A program made the position numbers and the translations under genes. A stretch of DNA of 64,000 nt from Brugia malayi. Its lineage: Eukaryota > Nematoda > Chromadorea > Rhabditida > Onchocercidae. The stretch lies in the NCBI RefSeq assembly GCF_000002995.4, contig NW_025062476.1:6933001-6997000 (forward strand), written 5' to 3'. Below, one piece after another: positions 1 to 13,300 of the stretch. Position 1 is the first letter of the stretch. The number at the start of each line of letters is the position of its first letter. The notes under the pieces are model-generated. The model saw nothing but the letters and a program-made list of their open reading frames with translations. It searched no databases and was not told the DNA's origin.

Positions 1-779
1 AATGATGAGATAGAGATACAGTATCCACGAGGTCACACAGAGACCACCGACTCTACCTAGCATCCCACTTAGTACCAATACCACTGTCTAACCACTAATT
101 ACAGCCCCTGTCTCTCACTGCTCTGCAACCCGGTGGCACCTGTAACTCTTCTGCGAATTGATAATTGATTGTGATTTATTTGAGTTCTTGCTGACTGCAT
201 ATGTTAATTATTTTTTTGTTGCAGAAATTGTTCATTATCAGACTATTCATCCCACAAACAATTCTCAGTGGCTTTGGTCCCTTTAAAAAGATATGAATTC
301 AACTGATTTCTTATTGAAGTCGTGTGGTTGAAATTAAATTTTTTAATGATTTATTAATTTACTTTAATGATTTATAAAAGAGAACTGTGAGAAATAAATC
401 GATAATCAAAATGATAAGTCTTAATTAACAACCCTGTTCAATCCCGTGGTTTAATTGTGTAATTTAATAAATTGGAAAGTGGAATAATTAAAATTGCAAA
501 GGTGAATGATAAAATTTTTTGGTTTCTGGTACGATCACTGCTGTTCTTTTTAGCGTATTGTTATCACTTTAAAGTTTCCATAGTAATTTCATTGATTCTA
601 AAAAATTTTTTTTCAATGAATTTGAACAGTGGTAAATTTTATGAACATTGATTGTTTGTCTGATACAAATGATAAGTTCTGCAGTCGATATTTACTGTAT
701 AGTAATTCAAGAAATGAGTCAGAAAACCAAATAGACTTAGTAATTTACCAAATACTGATTCTAAAATGGTGTTAAGGAA
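1..779. other. 3' flank of the ZIP gene; no gene seen
   Basis: The first ~160 bases are noticeably richer in G+C than the rest and may be the edge of a feature cut by the window. The remainder is A+T-rich sequence that should hold the 3' UTR of the minus-strand ZIP gene. A TTTATT at 350-355 (AATAAA on the minus strand) is a possible but distant polyadenylation signal. No coding-like frame was found. Confidence 0.5.
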
Positions 780-3285
780 TCAATGTGCAAATAACATCAA
801 AATAGCTATTAGACCAAAACCCACAGCTACACTCAACCATTGCTCCATTTTCCTCTCTCCATGTCCATGTTCAGCATATAATATCTAAAAAGCAAGCTCT
901 TTAGTTGCACGGCTACTTATAGCTAAAATTTCTTAACATTTAAATTTCAGTACGTGAAGAGAAAGGAAAGGAGAGAACACGAAAACAAAAATATTCGTCA
1001 CTGAACAATTTTTCTAAAGCAATAGTTAGAAGATGAAAGAAAAGAGGAAATATTGAGATAGTACTGGTTATAGGAATATTTTCCTTTCTTACTGTAGTTG
1101 TTCTAGGATTTCAGTGTTGAAGAAAGTAATTAAAAATAAGATAGATCCAAACAAACCTCAAAAAAAGTGATGTAAATGAATGTACCATTGGCAAGCGATG
1201 ATGCAATTGCTGTTACAATATTTTGTGATTGTTCACCGAGCTCCGAACCCTACAAATGAAGGTGTACTCCGAGTTTTCCAAATGTTTAGCTATGAAGTAT
1301 TCATGAAGGAAGATATGGGATTTTCCACTTTTACTACTTTAATTGAAGCTGTTCAAAGCTTCCTTAAACACGATGCAGTTAATTTCAAGTAAAATTTCTT
1401 GATTTTCTTTAATTTCAAGTAAAGTTTCTTGATTTTCTTTAATTTTATGCACAACTTTTAGGACCAACTTCAAAATACTTTACTTAATTACAAAGTAACC
1501 TCCAAGGCGATTCCAATAAAACCACCAATGGGCGACGTTAATGCAACAAATATTATCAACGATATGACAAAATATATTTTGTTGGGATGAGTCTTAATTA
1601 GATTCATTCCGATGCTAAATGCAACCACTGATTTATGCACTATTATTCCAAGGAAAAGTGTTGTTACACTGAACATTGTGTACTGCAACTAGACGTATTA
1701 TAAATTTTGTAGAAAATTTTCTTCAATCAGGTAGGAAGAGTCGAGTCGTGAAAATGATATTTAAATTCGAATTTTTCAAATTAAAAAAATCCAAAGTATA
1801 TATATATATATTTACAATCAATAAAAAATAGTTCCTTTAAGAATTGAAGAATCACCTGAACGCCGAAGGCGAATCCTTCAAGGCAAGAATGAACGGCAAA
1901 AGCAGTCACTAAAGTTACTGATTTTACAAACTTATCTTTTCCAGAAACTTTTGATTCCACTATTGAAGCATCTTTTTGTTTTTTGTTCTCTTCATTTTCA
2001 TTCACTTCTTGCTCACCATTGCTAAAACTTTCCCTGCAAATAAATCTGCAAAAAAAAAGAAAAAAAAACATGTATGCAAACAAATATAAAAAAGGTTTAC
2101 ATTATTTAAATGCAGTAGTTTAGTTAGAATTTAAATTTTTGATTGGAAAGTTTACGAATCTCTTATGTCAAAGGCTCGAAATATCTTTAAACAAGTGGTT
2201 TAAACAGGAAAAATTAATTCAACTATTTACCTTTTTTTTTCTTTTTGAAATAATTTCTGAGGTTTCTAAGGTGTCAATGAACAACATTTTTAAACTTAAC
2301 TAATATAAAGTAGAACAAACAAAAAAAAAAAAAAAAAATATTTCAAAGATATCATTCAAACTTTACTCGATCACATCTTTCTCAATTTTGCAATTCTTGC
2401 ATTCGTTTCGATTCGCCTCGTAATCCATATGATCTTGACCACAGATATGAACCGCCAATACTTCCATCAAATAAACAATAAAGAAACCACAGCCAATTAA
2501 AACTTCCGTAAATGGATATTCCGTTTCCCATCCGTTTTCTTGCTTTATTTTATTAAATGCCTCGCTGAAAATAGCGCTGTATTTTGCAACATTTCATTGT
2601 TATCTGTTAAATGGCCCAGCTGACTGAACATAGCTTCTTGTCCAATATAGCTCACTTTGTCTTCGAAAAAGGCTTTTTCATCATATATTTTAATTCTCTT
2701 ATTGATAGGACAGTATAATTCTTTTAAATTCCATATGGATATGTTTGTATCTAAAATTTTTTATCATATTTGTATAATTATAAATCTTTTTAAAAGTAAT
2801 GATAAGATAGATTCAAACAAATAGAAATTCATCGTCAAAAAATTGGGGAAATGAGATGGAAAATAAAAGTAAAATTCATATCTGTTAACAAAAAGGTGTC
2901 AGTATTTACCTGGCTGTAGGTAATAGGTCTAATAAGCAAACACCTAAGAATACACCACCAGAAAGGCACGACAATATTGAAAGAAAACGAGTTGCTAACT
3001 TCTCTTCAGAAAGTTTAGTTGCCCGCTGTGTCTCAACATATTTGTATATCTAAAATATATATAAAACAATTTTTAAACTTCAACAAATTTGAAATAACTC
3101 TCTATTATATTCAATATATTTTCAAAACTTATAGATTCACTAATAAATCTTAAATTATCAAAGTTCATTTCTTTAATATTTTGCAAATTTAATAAATGAC
3201 AAACTTTTGTTGGTAACAGACCGAACAGCAATGCAAAAGCGCCCATCGTTGCAAGCATCACAATTTTCACCACCAGAATTGACAT
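780..3285 (-). CDS. ZIP-family (SLC39A1-3-like) zinc/metal transporter
   Basis: ZIP proteins move zinc or iron across the plasma membrane or an organelle membrane into the cytosol. Seven exons on the minus strand join in phase: 3285-3205, 3049-2910, 2564-2367, 2045-1856, 1682-1500, 1249-1157 and 884-780, giving 990 bases and 329 aa, the usual size for the ZIP1-3 group. Residues 1-27 form the first hydrophobic segment and the next exon carries GGVFLGVCLLDLLPT. A hydrophilic, Cys/Glu/Lys-rich loop covers about residues 120-175. The metal-site signature HSCLEGFAFGVQ lies at 192-203 in TM4, followed by the TM5 HK pair at 219-220 and SPIGGFIGIALE. The penultimate exon has the family-typical ANGTFIYITFFE and the last exon ends in one more hydrophobic helix. 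The start is the ATG at 3285; the frame is open further upstream but has no other ATG. Exon 4 has two in-frame acceptors 12 bases apart. Assignment to the family is firm; the individual orthologue is not. Confidence 0.9.
1381..1440. repeat. two-copy 30-bp tandem duplication in a ZIP intron
   Basis: Bases 1381-1410 and 1411-1440 are the same 30-bp unit differing at one position. It lies in the intron between ZIP exons 5 and 6 and is probably a recent local duplication. Confidence 0.85.
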
Positions 3286-6200
3286 TTTACCACGAGCTAT
3301 AGCAACCACTGTTTTCAAATTAGGCTTGTGCAAACATCTATTTTCAAGAGTTAAGCAAATATGATTACGTTTATTTGTTCATACGCTGATAATTTATGAT
3401 CTGATAAAGGTTACAATCAGTGATATTCCATAATTCTCAATGTATTTCTAACAAACAGAACTTCTGAAAACAATTCACCACTCCTTCCCTCCCATTTCTT
3501 CCTTCAATTTCTCTCCAGCTTGCTGTAATTTTGATCATAGTTCCGTATTTCATGATTGAATGAGCAAATTATAAAATCAATTTGTTTAAAAGTATTCTTA
3601 TGATAAGTGGAACTATTACTGTTTTCAAAGAAAGGTAGAAACAAAAACTTTTAAAAAAATCTGATGAAATTTTTGTTAAATTGTTGTTTGAGCAATTTAA
3701 CTTTTATGTGAATGGAAAAAAAAAACTTTACAATTTTAGCTATTTTCGAAAACATATTATTGCTCATTCACTTCCCATATCGAAGTCCACAGGTGGTGCT
3801 ATTTTTCATTGACCTTTTAAATCGAAAACAGATTGAAAAATAGAAACAATTAAACAAATACAAAAACTGTGACGATTATCTACAAACTGCTGCTATGCAT
3901 TTGTGTACTTTTCTACAGTACGGTAATTGGATTATGTATTTAGCTGCTTCTTTTTTCAACTTATACAAACTAGTCTGTCACTTAATGAATTAAAGAAATG
4001 AATGATTTTATTATCAAACTTACCACATCGATATTTGAGCAAATGACGTCATCTTCCCAATAAATATTGTTGAAATAGCCAAGCGTTCATTTTAGGATAA
4101 CATCAACTGGAACAAACAAAGCTTGTAGAATAGAAGAAGAGGTACATTTTTGGTTTTTCTCACTTCACCTTGTCATTTGCTTATATTTTTATGCAAACTA
4201 TTTAAGCAATTATAACTGTGTAATTTAGGCTTCACTAATTTGAGAATCTTGGGTAAGAATTTCGAACTTCAGAAAGTGAAATTTTGCTGAACTTCCACCA
4301 ATATGCTATCATACCATTTGTAGTATCAGTCTGCTAGTGAAACATCCATTGCAGTTATTTATAATTATTCTCAAACAAATTGGAGTATTTATATGATATA
4401 TCAATACTTAAGTTGTAATGTATTAACTTTCTCCCTTTAATCTCACTATTGCATCTTAAATTTAACAATGGAAATTAGCATGATAAAATAACTTGCTATA
4501 TATTTCCATTTGGTACAATAATTTAAGAAAATAGGATTAATTAGAAAGGAAAATGTGCTATAAAAAATCAGAATGTATTTCAATAAATATTAATAAAAAG
4601 AGGTTGTCGTGGCACTAATTTCCACATCGGAAATTTGTAGACTTATTATCTTATATAATTTTAACCAATGTTCTGATAATAGTAGATCCGGATAAAATGA
4701 AATTTTCAATTTTACTGTAGAATGTTGAATCTGAAAGTTTCAACGAGCATTAAATTAAATAGCATAGTTATATGCTTGTGCAGTCACTGATAACGAAATT
4801 CTAAAAAGTTTGCGGTACATGATGGAACCAGTAGTTAGTCTGATTATATTAACAAACAACATAAGTAATGTCGTTGTTCTATTACGATCGCAGCCCCAAT
4901 AACTGTTATTGTTTGCGAATAACTGTAAGATGATATCTGATAATATGCAAGAAAGTGTGCACAATTGTTGATAAGGAAATCATTCCATCTTTTATCAAAC
5001 ATCGTGTAAAAAAACGAAGTAGCTCTTTTAATTCATTCCTCAATCTTTCAGAAAAAAGATGAAATCATATGCAGGTTATTTCACTAAAATCAAACTTATA
5101 ATATATTCACAACAATCTTGCTAGTTTATATTTTTAAAAAGCAATTTTATAGCTAGTAACTTATTGACAGCTTTAACTAATCCAGTATATCAATGGTATT
5201 TAACAATTGAATGCGTTTTATTTTAATTTTATAAGACAAACTTAGTCCGTTTTTTCGTAATTACCATACTTGACCAGTCTGCATCCCTTCATATTTTTGA
5301 CGGTTCAAGACAAGTATTGCTTAAATAACTGGGCTAAATTGTTCTAATTTTAGCAAAGTGAATTTTGTTTTGTTATAAGATATAATGCCTTAATTCATTT
5401 ATACAAATATTAATGTTTCACGGATGTTTTATAAATAATGTTGCAGGTAAATCTTATATTCAAAATCGACTCTTGAAAAATAGGCAGTTTTCGTTGCATA
5501 GCAAATGGTTAATTAAGGAAAACCAAACAAAAAAACCAATTTCGTTTCCTTCAGTATTAGCTTTCAAGAAACAAGAAACACTCAACACTCATCCGTAAAT
5601 TGTGGGCATTTCCATTTTTAAATACCTTATAATCATTACTGTTATATACAATCTACTAACTTATTATTAAAGTGGCACAAGTTGCATATGTAGCACTAGA
5701 AATGTATACGGAAAAATTCGATCACTACTTCAATGTTTCCGGAAATATTCCTGACTAATTTCTGCGATGTTCGAATATTTATGAGGATGAAATAATAGGC
5801 TAATCAACTGACAATGATTAACTATTTTAAGGGAAAGAAATTTTTTCCTGTGGTCGTTTAAACACATACCAGCAGATTATAAAAGATTTTGATGTTCTTT
5901 GTTAATTCTAAAAGAATTGCTCAACAAATAACAAATTTAAAGTAGCTAATTAATCTATAGCTTGACAATAAAAAGTGTGGTGTAAATAGCAAATTTGAGA
6001 GATAGGAATCATTCTTATAGGCCTTCATGCACTGATAAATTTTAAAATGCCTACTAGAAGCTTCTTATCAGTCCTGTATTATGGTCTTTTCAAATGCCCA
6101 AGATACATAGAAGACTGTTTCATATCTTAAATTCTGAAATACAAATTTTATTATGTAAAATGGGACATCTTCAAGCATTATAAAATGCAAGCACATTTAA

Positions 6201-7153
6201 GTTGAAAATGTAAAAACAGGATATGAAGAGCTATTTATTACGATGGATATGATTACATTTATGATAAGATAAAGTACAACATCACAAAATGTGCTTTGAA
6301 TCTGCACGATAATGCTTAATATATGTAAAGTATCAAATCGTGAAATATTGTAATTAATACCTGCTAATGAATAATAGGTATCAAAAGAACTTCTATTATC
6401 TGAAGGCTAGATTTATACAAAAAATTTTTTTCAAAAATTTTGCATTCGACTTTGAAATAATAACCTAAATAAATTGTACTACTCATTAGTCTATTAATAA
6501 ATGTATATGTGCTTTGGCCATAAATTAAATTGTTGCAGAATTACAGTAAATTGACCCTTTAATAGCAAATAATATCCCAATGACTTTATGATTTTGAAAT
6601 TGGAAGGAAAGAGGCGAGTTTATCAAAATAAATTAGTTTAATTTAGGCATAATTTGTCAGTATAGCAAGCAAGAACAGCAAGCAAAAATCAATAGCTACG
6701 AAACATTTATTTCCAAAAAAAAAAATTCTAGAAATTTTATCATTTATTTATCATAATGATGCAAATTGAAGATAAGATCACTTATTACTTGTTATTGACA
6801 AGTATTCATAAACTCGCTGATTTTTAATTAATGTAGCGCTTTACCTTCGTGATAATTGCGCGTTTTTCCACTGATTTCAAGCCAAGTCATTCTGTTTGCA
6901 AAGCATAGGAAGACCAAATTTTTAAATTATTTAGCTAACTTCATTTATTTAACTCGTAACTTCTTTTACATTCCTTCAGAAGTCACACGTTCTCGTTCAC
7001 TTTTCAAGCGTTGATAATTTAATGGACTTATCATCATAAGACGTCCGGAAACTCTGTTTAATCATATCGAAAAGAGCTATGAGAGAGAATCTTTTCTAAT
7101 ACTCGCAAAGAGAATCCCAGTTAAGGCAACAATTTTCTTACTAAGCACTTATC
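3286..7153. other. intergenic region between ZIP and alp-1-like gene; nothing convincing
   Basis: About 3.9 kb of A+T-rich sequence. It must hold the ZIP promoter and the 3' UTR of the alp-1-like gene. LIM-domain exons, which could belong to longer isoforms of the ALP/Enigma gene, were looked for on the minus strand as Cys-x2-Cys pairs and were not found. Open frames here (for example 5413-5598 plus and 4755-4964 minus) lack splice context and coding-like codon bias. Confidence 0.5.
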
Positions 7154-9557
7154 TTAATCAACGGGAGTACCACATGCACGGGATATTCGCTTGAAGCTGG
7201 CACTTTGCATTGATGGGGATTTGTCGTGTGCACTTTGACCCTCCTCTTCTGCTATCAGACGACGTGTTTCGGACTTTAGATAAGCTTCATCACCTTTCGG
7301 TTGTTGTAGTAATGGGCTAAATATTTGGTAAAAGCTTATATCTTTTAAAAAAATAGAAACCGAAAAATTTTCCAATGAAATAGACCCAGTAATTTAGCCA
7401 ATAATTTTCTCTTCCCTTCCATGGAAGCAGTGAATATACGATTTTCAAGTTGCATTTTTTCTTCATAAATAAAATTTACTCAGTGCCAAACAGTCCACCA
7501 GTTTGTTGAATATACTGTTCAGCGGCAGTATGTGGCGAATAAAGATTCATTGGAGAATTGTATTGCAGATGACGTACTGTTGCATGCGGTGACAGTTGAC
7601 GCTCTGTACGTGGTGAATGTTGAAATGATACTCGTGCTATAAAATGCGTAAAATAGGTAGTATTTGCTAAGATAATGTTTTAATTTAGGATAGCTTAAGA
7701 ATTTATAATGAACATAAGAGCGTATTAAATAAACTACGAAACACGGCACTGAAAATAGACGACACTTTAACATATTTTGACTTTGTCAAGTAGACCAGTA
7801 TATGTACATTGTTTACTTTATGTTTTCTTTTGCTATTGCATTTTTCAACATAGCATCAATTACCAATTACTTATCTAAAGTAATATCTCTGTCGTACGTT
7901 TATTTCTACATTATTTAAGACTTACTCCCAGCGTCTTGCCACATTGGTTTTGCAGATACGCCTCGTGCTGGACGATGTCCACCACCAGAACCGGAAGAAG
8001 GATATCGCACGTTACTATAGGCGTTGCTCGTATCAACATGAACTGGACCGTAAAGTTTGCTTTCACCGCTAGTCACGTTACTGGTTGTCATTAGCGGAAC
8101 AGATGATGGGGTCGAGGTCCCGAGCGCTATGGGCACGTTACGTGTCACAGCTGACATTGGCTTGCCGCCAGAACCATATCCACTCGTACTACCTACTTCT
8201 GCTCTGCAATTTTGTTTTTCAGCACATTAATACGGCATTGAATGAATATTTTAAAAAATTAAGAAAGGTTCATAATGTTATCATCTTGTTGACAAGTGAA
8301 CTGCAGTGCTGCGGTAAAACGTGATTGATACCTGTAACTGTCAGCGGAATGGCTGTCCTGCAATCGTTTACCTTGAACGTACGGAGATTCGGTATTTGTT
8401 ACGTTTGTAAATGGTGCAGCTGGCTGATAATTAAGATGGAGTGGACGATTCAAGTTACTTCCCTGAATTTTTCTTTTTTGGAAAACATTTTTCTTAGAAA
8501 TAAACATTTTGTGTTTAAAAATGCTGACGAAAGAATGTGTGTAGAATAAGACTAAAGAAGGAAAAGACCGATAACAGCTACCGGTTGATTCCGTATTTCT
8601 TTAAACTGGAGTGGTGATAAAGCCATTGGCACAGAAAATCCAGCTTATTTTGAAAAGCACTTTTGTTTACATAATGTTGGGGGAGAAATCTTCCTATGTA
8701 CTCTTGAGATTTATAAAAGTAGTAACCTCTTGTTTGCTGTATGAAGATGTATGGTATTTAGATGATTCATTTGTGATCGGTACTTCATAATTCGATGTTG
8801 TATGCGATATATCTTTCCGTTCACTCTAAAAATCATCTTTTTCTTTAACTCAATGCTTCAAATTTCAAACTCTTGGTTAAACTTTCCACCTTGTAATAAT
8901 TGTAATTGACGGTCTGAGGTTTGATATGATCCACTATTATTTGATTATCTTTCTCTGTTAGTTGCCATGGCAAACATGAGTGCTCCGTTACCTGCCTGAA
9001 AATATAAGTGTTTAGCTGTGAGCGATTTTAGATCTCCCAATTGGATTTAATCTCTCAAGTTTTTAGTAAATCATCTAAAGATCATCTCATGTACTAATGC
9101 AGGTAATACTACCTATTTTGGTCACTAATGAAAATTCCAAAAAGTTTTGAAGTGAAGGGTGACTGATAAATAATAAATCAGTAGAAATAGCTAAATGTTT
9201 GTTTACTTTAGCCATCGAATTTGGAACGAAATTTACACTTTTCGAAAACAAAAGATTGATTGGAAAAAAGACAAACCTTTGTAGAAGCATGGAAATTTCC
9301 AGCGAAACTTTCTCAATAATATTTCTAGCCTCCTGAAGTGACATTCCTTTCGTGGTTCGACCGGAAAATTCAGTGATCGTATCACCTATTTGTAATCCAG
9401 CTTTATCTGCTAGGCTTTCTTTTTGTACCTGAAGCATATTTATGGGGAGTGATAACTCAGGAAAAATCAAGAAAGAAACTCATATAATTGACAATATTTG
9501 TTAATTGTTTAGCAAAAGAATCCATTCTCTTTCTCTCGTTTTTTTTCCTTTTTTTAT

Positions 9558-9592
<35 letters not shown>

Positions 9593-10350
9593 GTGTACAT
9601 ATAAATCCATGAAAAACTACCAAAACATAGCACTGAAACAGGGACACTTCCCAGAATTATGAAAGTCTTTGATGTGATATACTAGTGCTAGCCAATAGAA
9701 TCATTTCCTTTCAACAATTTTGTTATTTGCATTTCAATTTGAATTTTCTTTTGAGCAACCATTCTTCCTTTCTAATTTAAATTTTGATCTGGAAAAAGCG
9801 AATAAGTATTTGCAACGATCTTACCGCTACTAGCAATATCCCTGCACCATTAGTTAATGTCTTAGTGATGGTGATAAGAGGAAGATAGGAAGGTTCAATA
9901 GAAGGATGGGACAATTTACAAGTGCAGCAATAACCTCATTGCCTGCTTTATCCGTAAATCTTACCCAATAAGATTGGAATTATTCTCCAGACTTTGCTGA
10001 CTGCTTTACATGAAATGAAACAATCAAATTTCAGACAAATTGAAAAAATTTAAGTTTAAGGTTGAGCACTGTTATCTAATTGCCGAATGTGTAGTTGTGT
10101 TTCTTATTATCACAAAAATTTTTTAAATTTAATAAATCGCATTTTTTTGCATCTATAAATTCTTCATTACAAGCATGACTAAACACTTTTAAACTTAAAT
10201 CGGGTAGTTTGAAGAAAAAAAAAAAAATAGAAACTTCTAACATACTGTGGAAATTCTGATAGGTGCAGGGTCTCCGCCAATTACAGAAAATCCCCAAGGG
10301 ATCGTATTGTTGCTTCGATTCATCCGTACCGTAATCGTTTCGTATGCCAT
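7154..10350 (-). CDS. alp-1: ALP/Enigma-family PDZ protein (alp-1/ZASP-like), LIM-less isoform
   Basis: ALP/Enigma proteins bind alpha-actinin through the PDZ domain and act at muscle Z-discs/dense bodies. Nine exons: 10350-10246, 9428-9277, 8995-8890, 8825-8702, 8643-8582, 8462-8332, 8203-7926, 7636-7480 and 7316-7154; 1278 bases, 425 aa. Residues 1-86 are the PDZ domain, with the PWGF carboxylate-binding loop at 18-21 and GLQIGDTITEFSG later. Residues 87-319 are Ser/Thr/Pro/Gly/Tyr-rich linker. A ZASP-like motif lies at about 345-370 (YNSPMNLYSPHTAAEQYI, then QQTGGLFG). The last exon adds 54 mostly charged residues ending in TPVD. No LIM domain is present, although family members usually have one or three. 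The end of exon 4 is uncertain: a donor at 8701 fits the phase, a competing one at 8726 does not. If the last intron is retained, the frame stops at once (GAG TAA, 7476-7481). Family call firm. Confidence 0.87.
9562..9590. repeat. (TC)n microsatellite
   Basis: About 14 TC dinucleotides in the first intron of the alp-1-like gene. On the coding (minus) strand it reads (GA)n. Confidence 0.9.
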
Positions 10351-13300
10351 TTCTGTCTATTCTATAGCTGTAGACTTTAAAAAAAAAACTTTTTTTTTCG
10401 TTGATCAGAAATCTTGTAGCAATCGTTGCATGGATGGATTAATACATCATGTTTTGACTACTTGATGAGAAATTAGTTGAATTTCACTTCTTTGTAGACA
10501 AAAAATTGTCTGTCCAAACTGAAAAACAATAAGTGATCCAAAAATAAATTAATTAAACATTGCAATACGCAATCATTACTGCACTGCATAAGTAGAAGAA
10601 TGCATGAACTCAACTCTAAGTTCATTTGTAACTTTCTTTCCTAACAATGAATTCATAAATTGAACGTATTCTTCTTTAACAAGACTGTATTTTTAGATTT
10701 ACTCAAATTACTTTATAAGGCACAGTTATACACTGTCGATTATGCAATGTGAACTTAATTTTTAAATGACAAAGATGAATAGAAAATTTGATCAATTATA
10801 CCGACAATAAGATAGTGAAGCTTATGGCATATGAATAGATGACTGAAAGATGCGTGGAAGTATTAAGTTAATCGATTTCGGCATATATTTTTTTCTTTTT
10901 TTTTTTTTTCAATATTTTATAACAACGTTTTCTGATCATTGTGATGACGATAACGAAAGCAACCATAGCCATAGAAAAATGTTTCGAATAACTATGAGAG
11001 AAGTGTTGACGTAATTCTAGAATTTTGTTAAGCAAAACACAATTGCACTTTCTAAGCTTCCATTCTGACGTAAAGAAGAAAGTATAACTTTGCTTCATAA
11101 CAATTCCAAAACTTTCATCAATAAAAAATATGATATTACGGCTTGAAAAACAGTCGCTAAGATGAAAAAATTCGAAAACTTACATTATTTGAAAAAAATA
11201 TTCGAACTGATAAATGGTTTAAAATTCGAATAAAGGGCCGAAGTATTGTCAAGCATAGCTTTATCCATTTATTTTATTTTTGATTTCGAAACCAAAATAA
11301 CCTTTAGTAACTTCTATCTAATTGCAATTAGATCCCTGCACCAGTGCTTTTTAAATTAATTGAATTCCAACATGCGCAAATGTTTCAAAAGATCTGAATA
11401 CCTAGAGTCATCTTCTTTGGAAATGAACAAGGTAATAATAAGTGAAAGGTCAAAAGTCAAGATGTTTAAACAAAACAAAATGAATGTTGGGAAAAGAATT
11501 CGTGAAATGGCTTTTTCCTCTTTTTTTAACATCAATCAACAAAGTAATGTTTTCGAACATTTAAGATAACAGCTGGAAACCATCTGTTATCTGTAGTTTA
11601 CTTTCTCCAAACATTTCAATTTATGCCTTCCAAGAATTATAATAATTAACAAACATTGTATCATGACGATTTCTCTCAAAGAAGCTAATGTATTTTAAAA
11701 AATGTTTAACCATAACTGAATGGAAATGAAACTGATAAGTTGTTCCACAAGAAAGATGCAGCCTGTCGTCCTTTTATTACTGCTAATTTTGGTAATATAT
11801 AATGAGATGATGGTCAAAGAAATTATATATGATCAGTTTGAAGTCATTCTCTTGTCAGTAAATAACAACAGAGCCACTATTGCTTAACTGAAAATTACTT
11901 AGTATTATAGGAATTAATTCTAGCTAATTAGTCCAAAGTTTTTGTTAGAATGGGAGATAGTTTTAAAAGAAAAGGGACAGAGGGATAAGAAAGAAAATCT
12001 AAGAAAGGCTTCTTTCCTCTTTTTATCAATTCAGGTCGGCCTCACAGCATGAATTTATTTCAAGAAAATGAGGATTGAAATGAGAAGGAGGACTTCTTTA
12101 TCTTTTATCCTCAATAAATGATGAATCAATACTGGTTTTTCTTTTGATAAATGCTAAGAAAATTTAATTGAAACAGATGAGAATTGCTTTGGCTTATGAT
12201 ATGGAAGGAATTAAGGCTTAAAGGATAGTGGAGAATCTTTTATCAAACAGACTTGAAGTAGAAACAAAAGGAGGAAGTGTTGAGTTCGAGCTATACTGTC
12301 ACTGTGCTCTCTTGAGCTTTCATAATTCATTGCTTAAGTTCATTTCACTTTTCAAGCTCCTATTACCATCAACTAGCAAGAGAAATAGCAGCAATAATAC
12401 CTCGTGATCAAAAGCCACATTTTTCTTCCTTTTGCCAGGAATGAGTTAACAATTTGTGTTGAAAGACAAAAATAACCGAAACTCTTGAAAAAGATTTGGA
12501 ATTTTTAAACAAATAATCTAAACTTTTTGTTATTTGTTCTCTTTAATGAATGTAATAACTTTCAATGAAGAAATTTAACATCTTTTTACAATGATAAGAT
12601 GCCATTTTGACACGTTCAAATTGATGCATACTAATGAAAATATTCTTTTCACTTATATTTGGATTTGAAAACTGATTCATCTCAAATGTAATAAAAACAT
12701 TTTGGTACAAATAATTCGGAAAGGGAATGTTTCTTTTTTGGATCTCACCTTTTTGTCAGAACATATGTACGGAATGAATAGTAAAACAGTATTAAAAAAA
12801 CGTCATAACTGAGCCTAAATAATAGGAATGAAAATAACACAAGTGATAGCAACAGTGATAATCAGTGAAGTACTATGTCAAAGAGTGATAAATGAAGAAT
12901 GCCAATCATTAGTATGTAAAAATGGACAGTACACTGCGTTTTAAATTATTAACAAACATTAGCACATTGCACTTGGTATGATGAATCACAAGTATTGATT
13001 GTAAGCCTAAGTTGGAATTGTTGAGCGCACATAGAGTTGCAATTTGCAGTGCAATTGCAGATAACGGCGCAGTTGTGCTCAATATTTCGCTCGCCTAATT
13101 TTGGGACAATAATTCTGATAAATTATAATTTGAAAGAATTTTATAAGGAATTTGTCAAACAATGAATTATTGAACTAGATGCAATCACACCAACTGCATT
13201 AACAAACGATTACTTAAACCAATGAAAACGAAGGCAACCAATGAAATCACTATCGATTCCATTTGTGAAATAATGCATGGGAAGAGTGTCGGGCAAACAG

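Noticed and set aside
1180..1392. 70-codon plus-strand open frame
   Set aside because: It is antisense to the ZIP exon at 1157-1249, whose minus-strand reading fits the family exactly.
8085..8549. Two plus-strand open frames
   Set aside because: They are shadows of alp-1-like exons on the minus strand (8203-7926 and 8462-8332).
780..10350. ZIP and alp-1-like genes as one operon
   Set aside because: They share a strand but are 3.9 kb apart, far more than usual nematode operon spacing.
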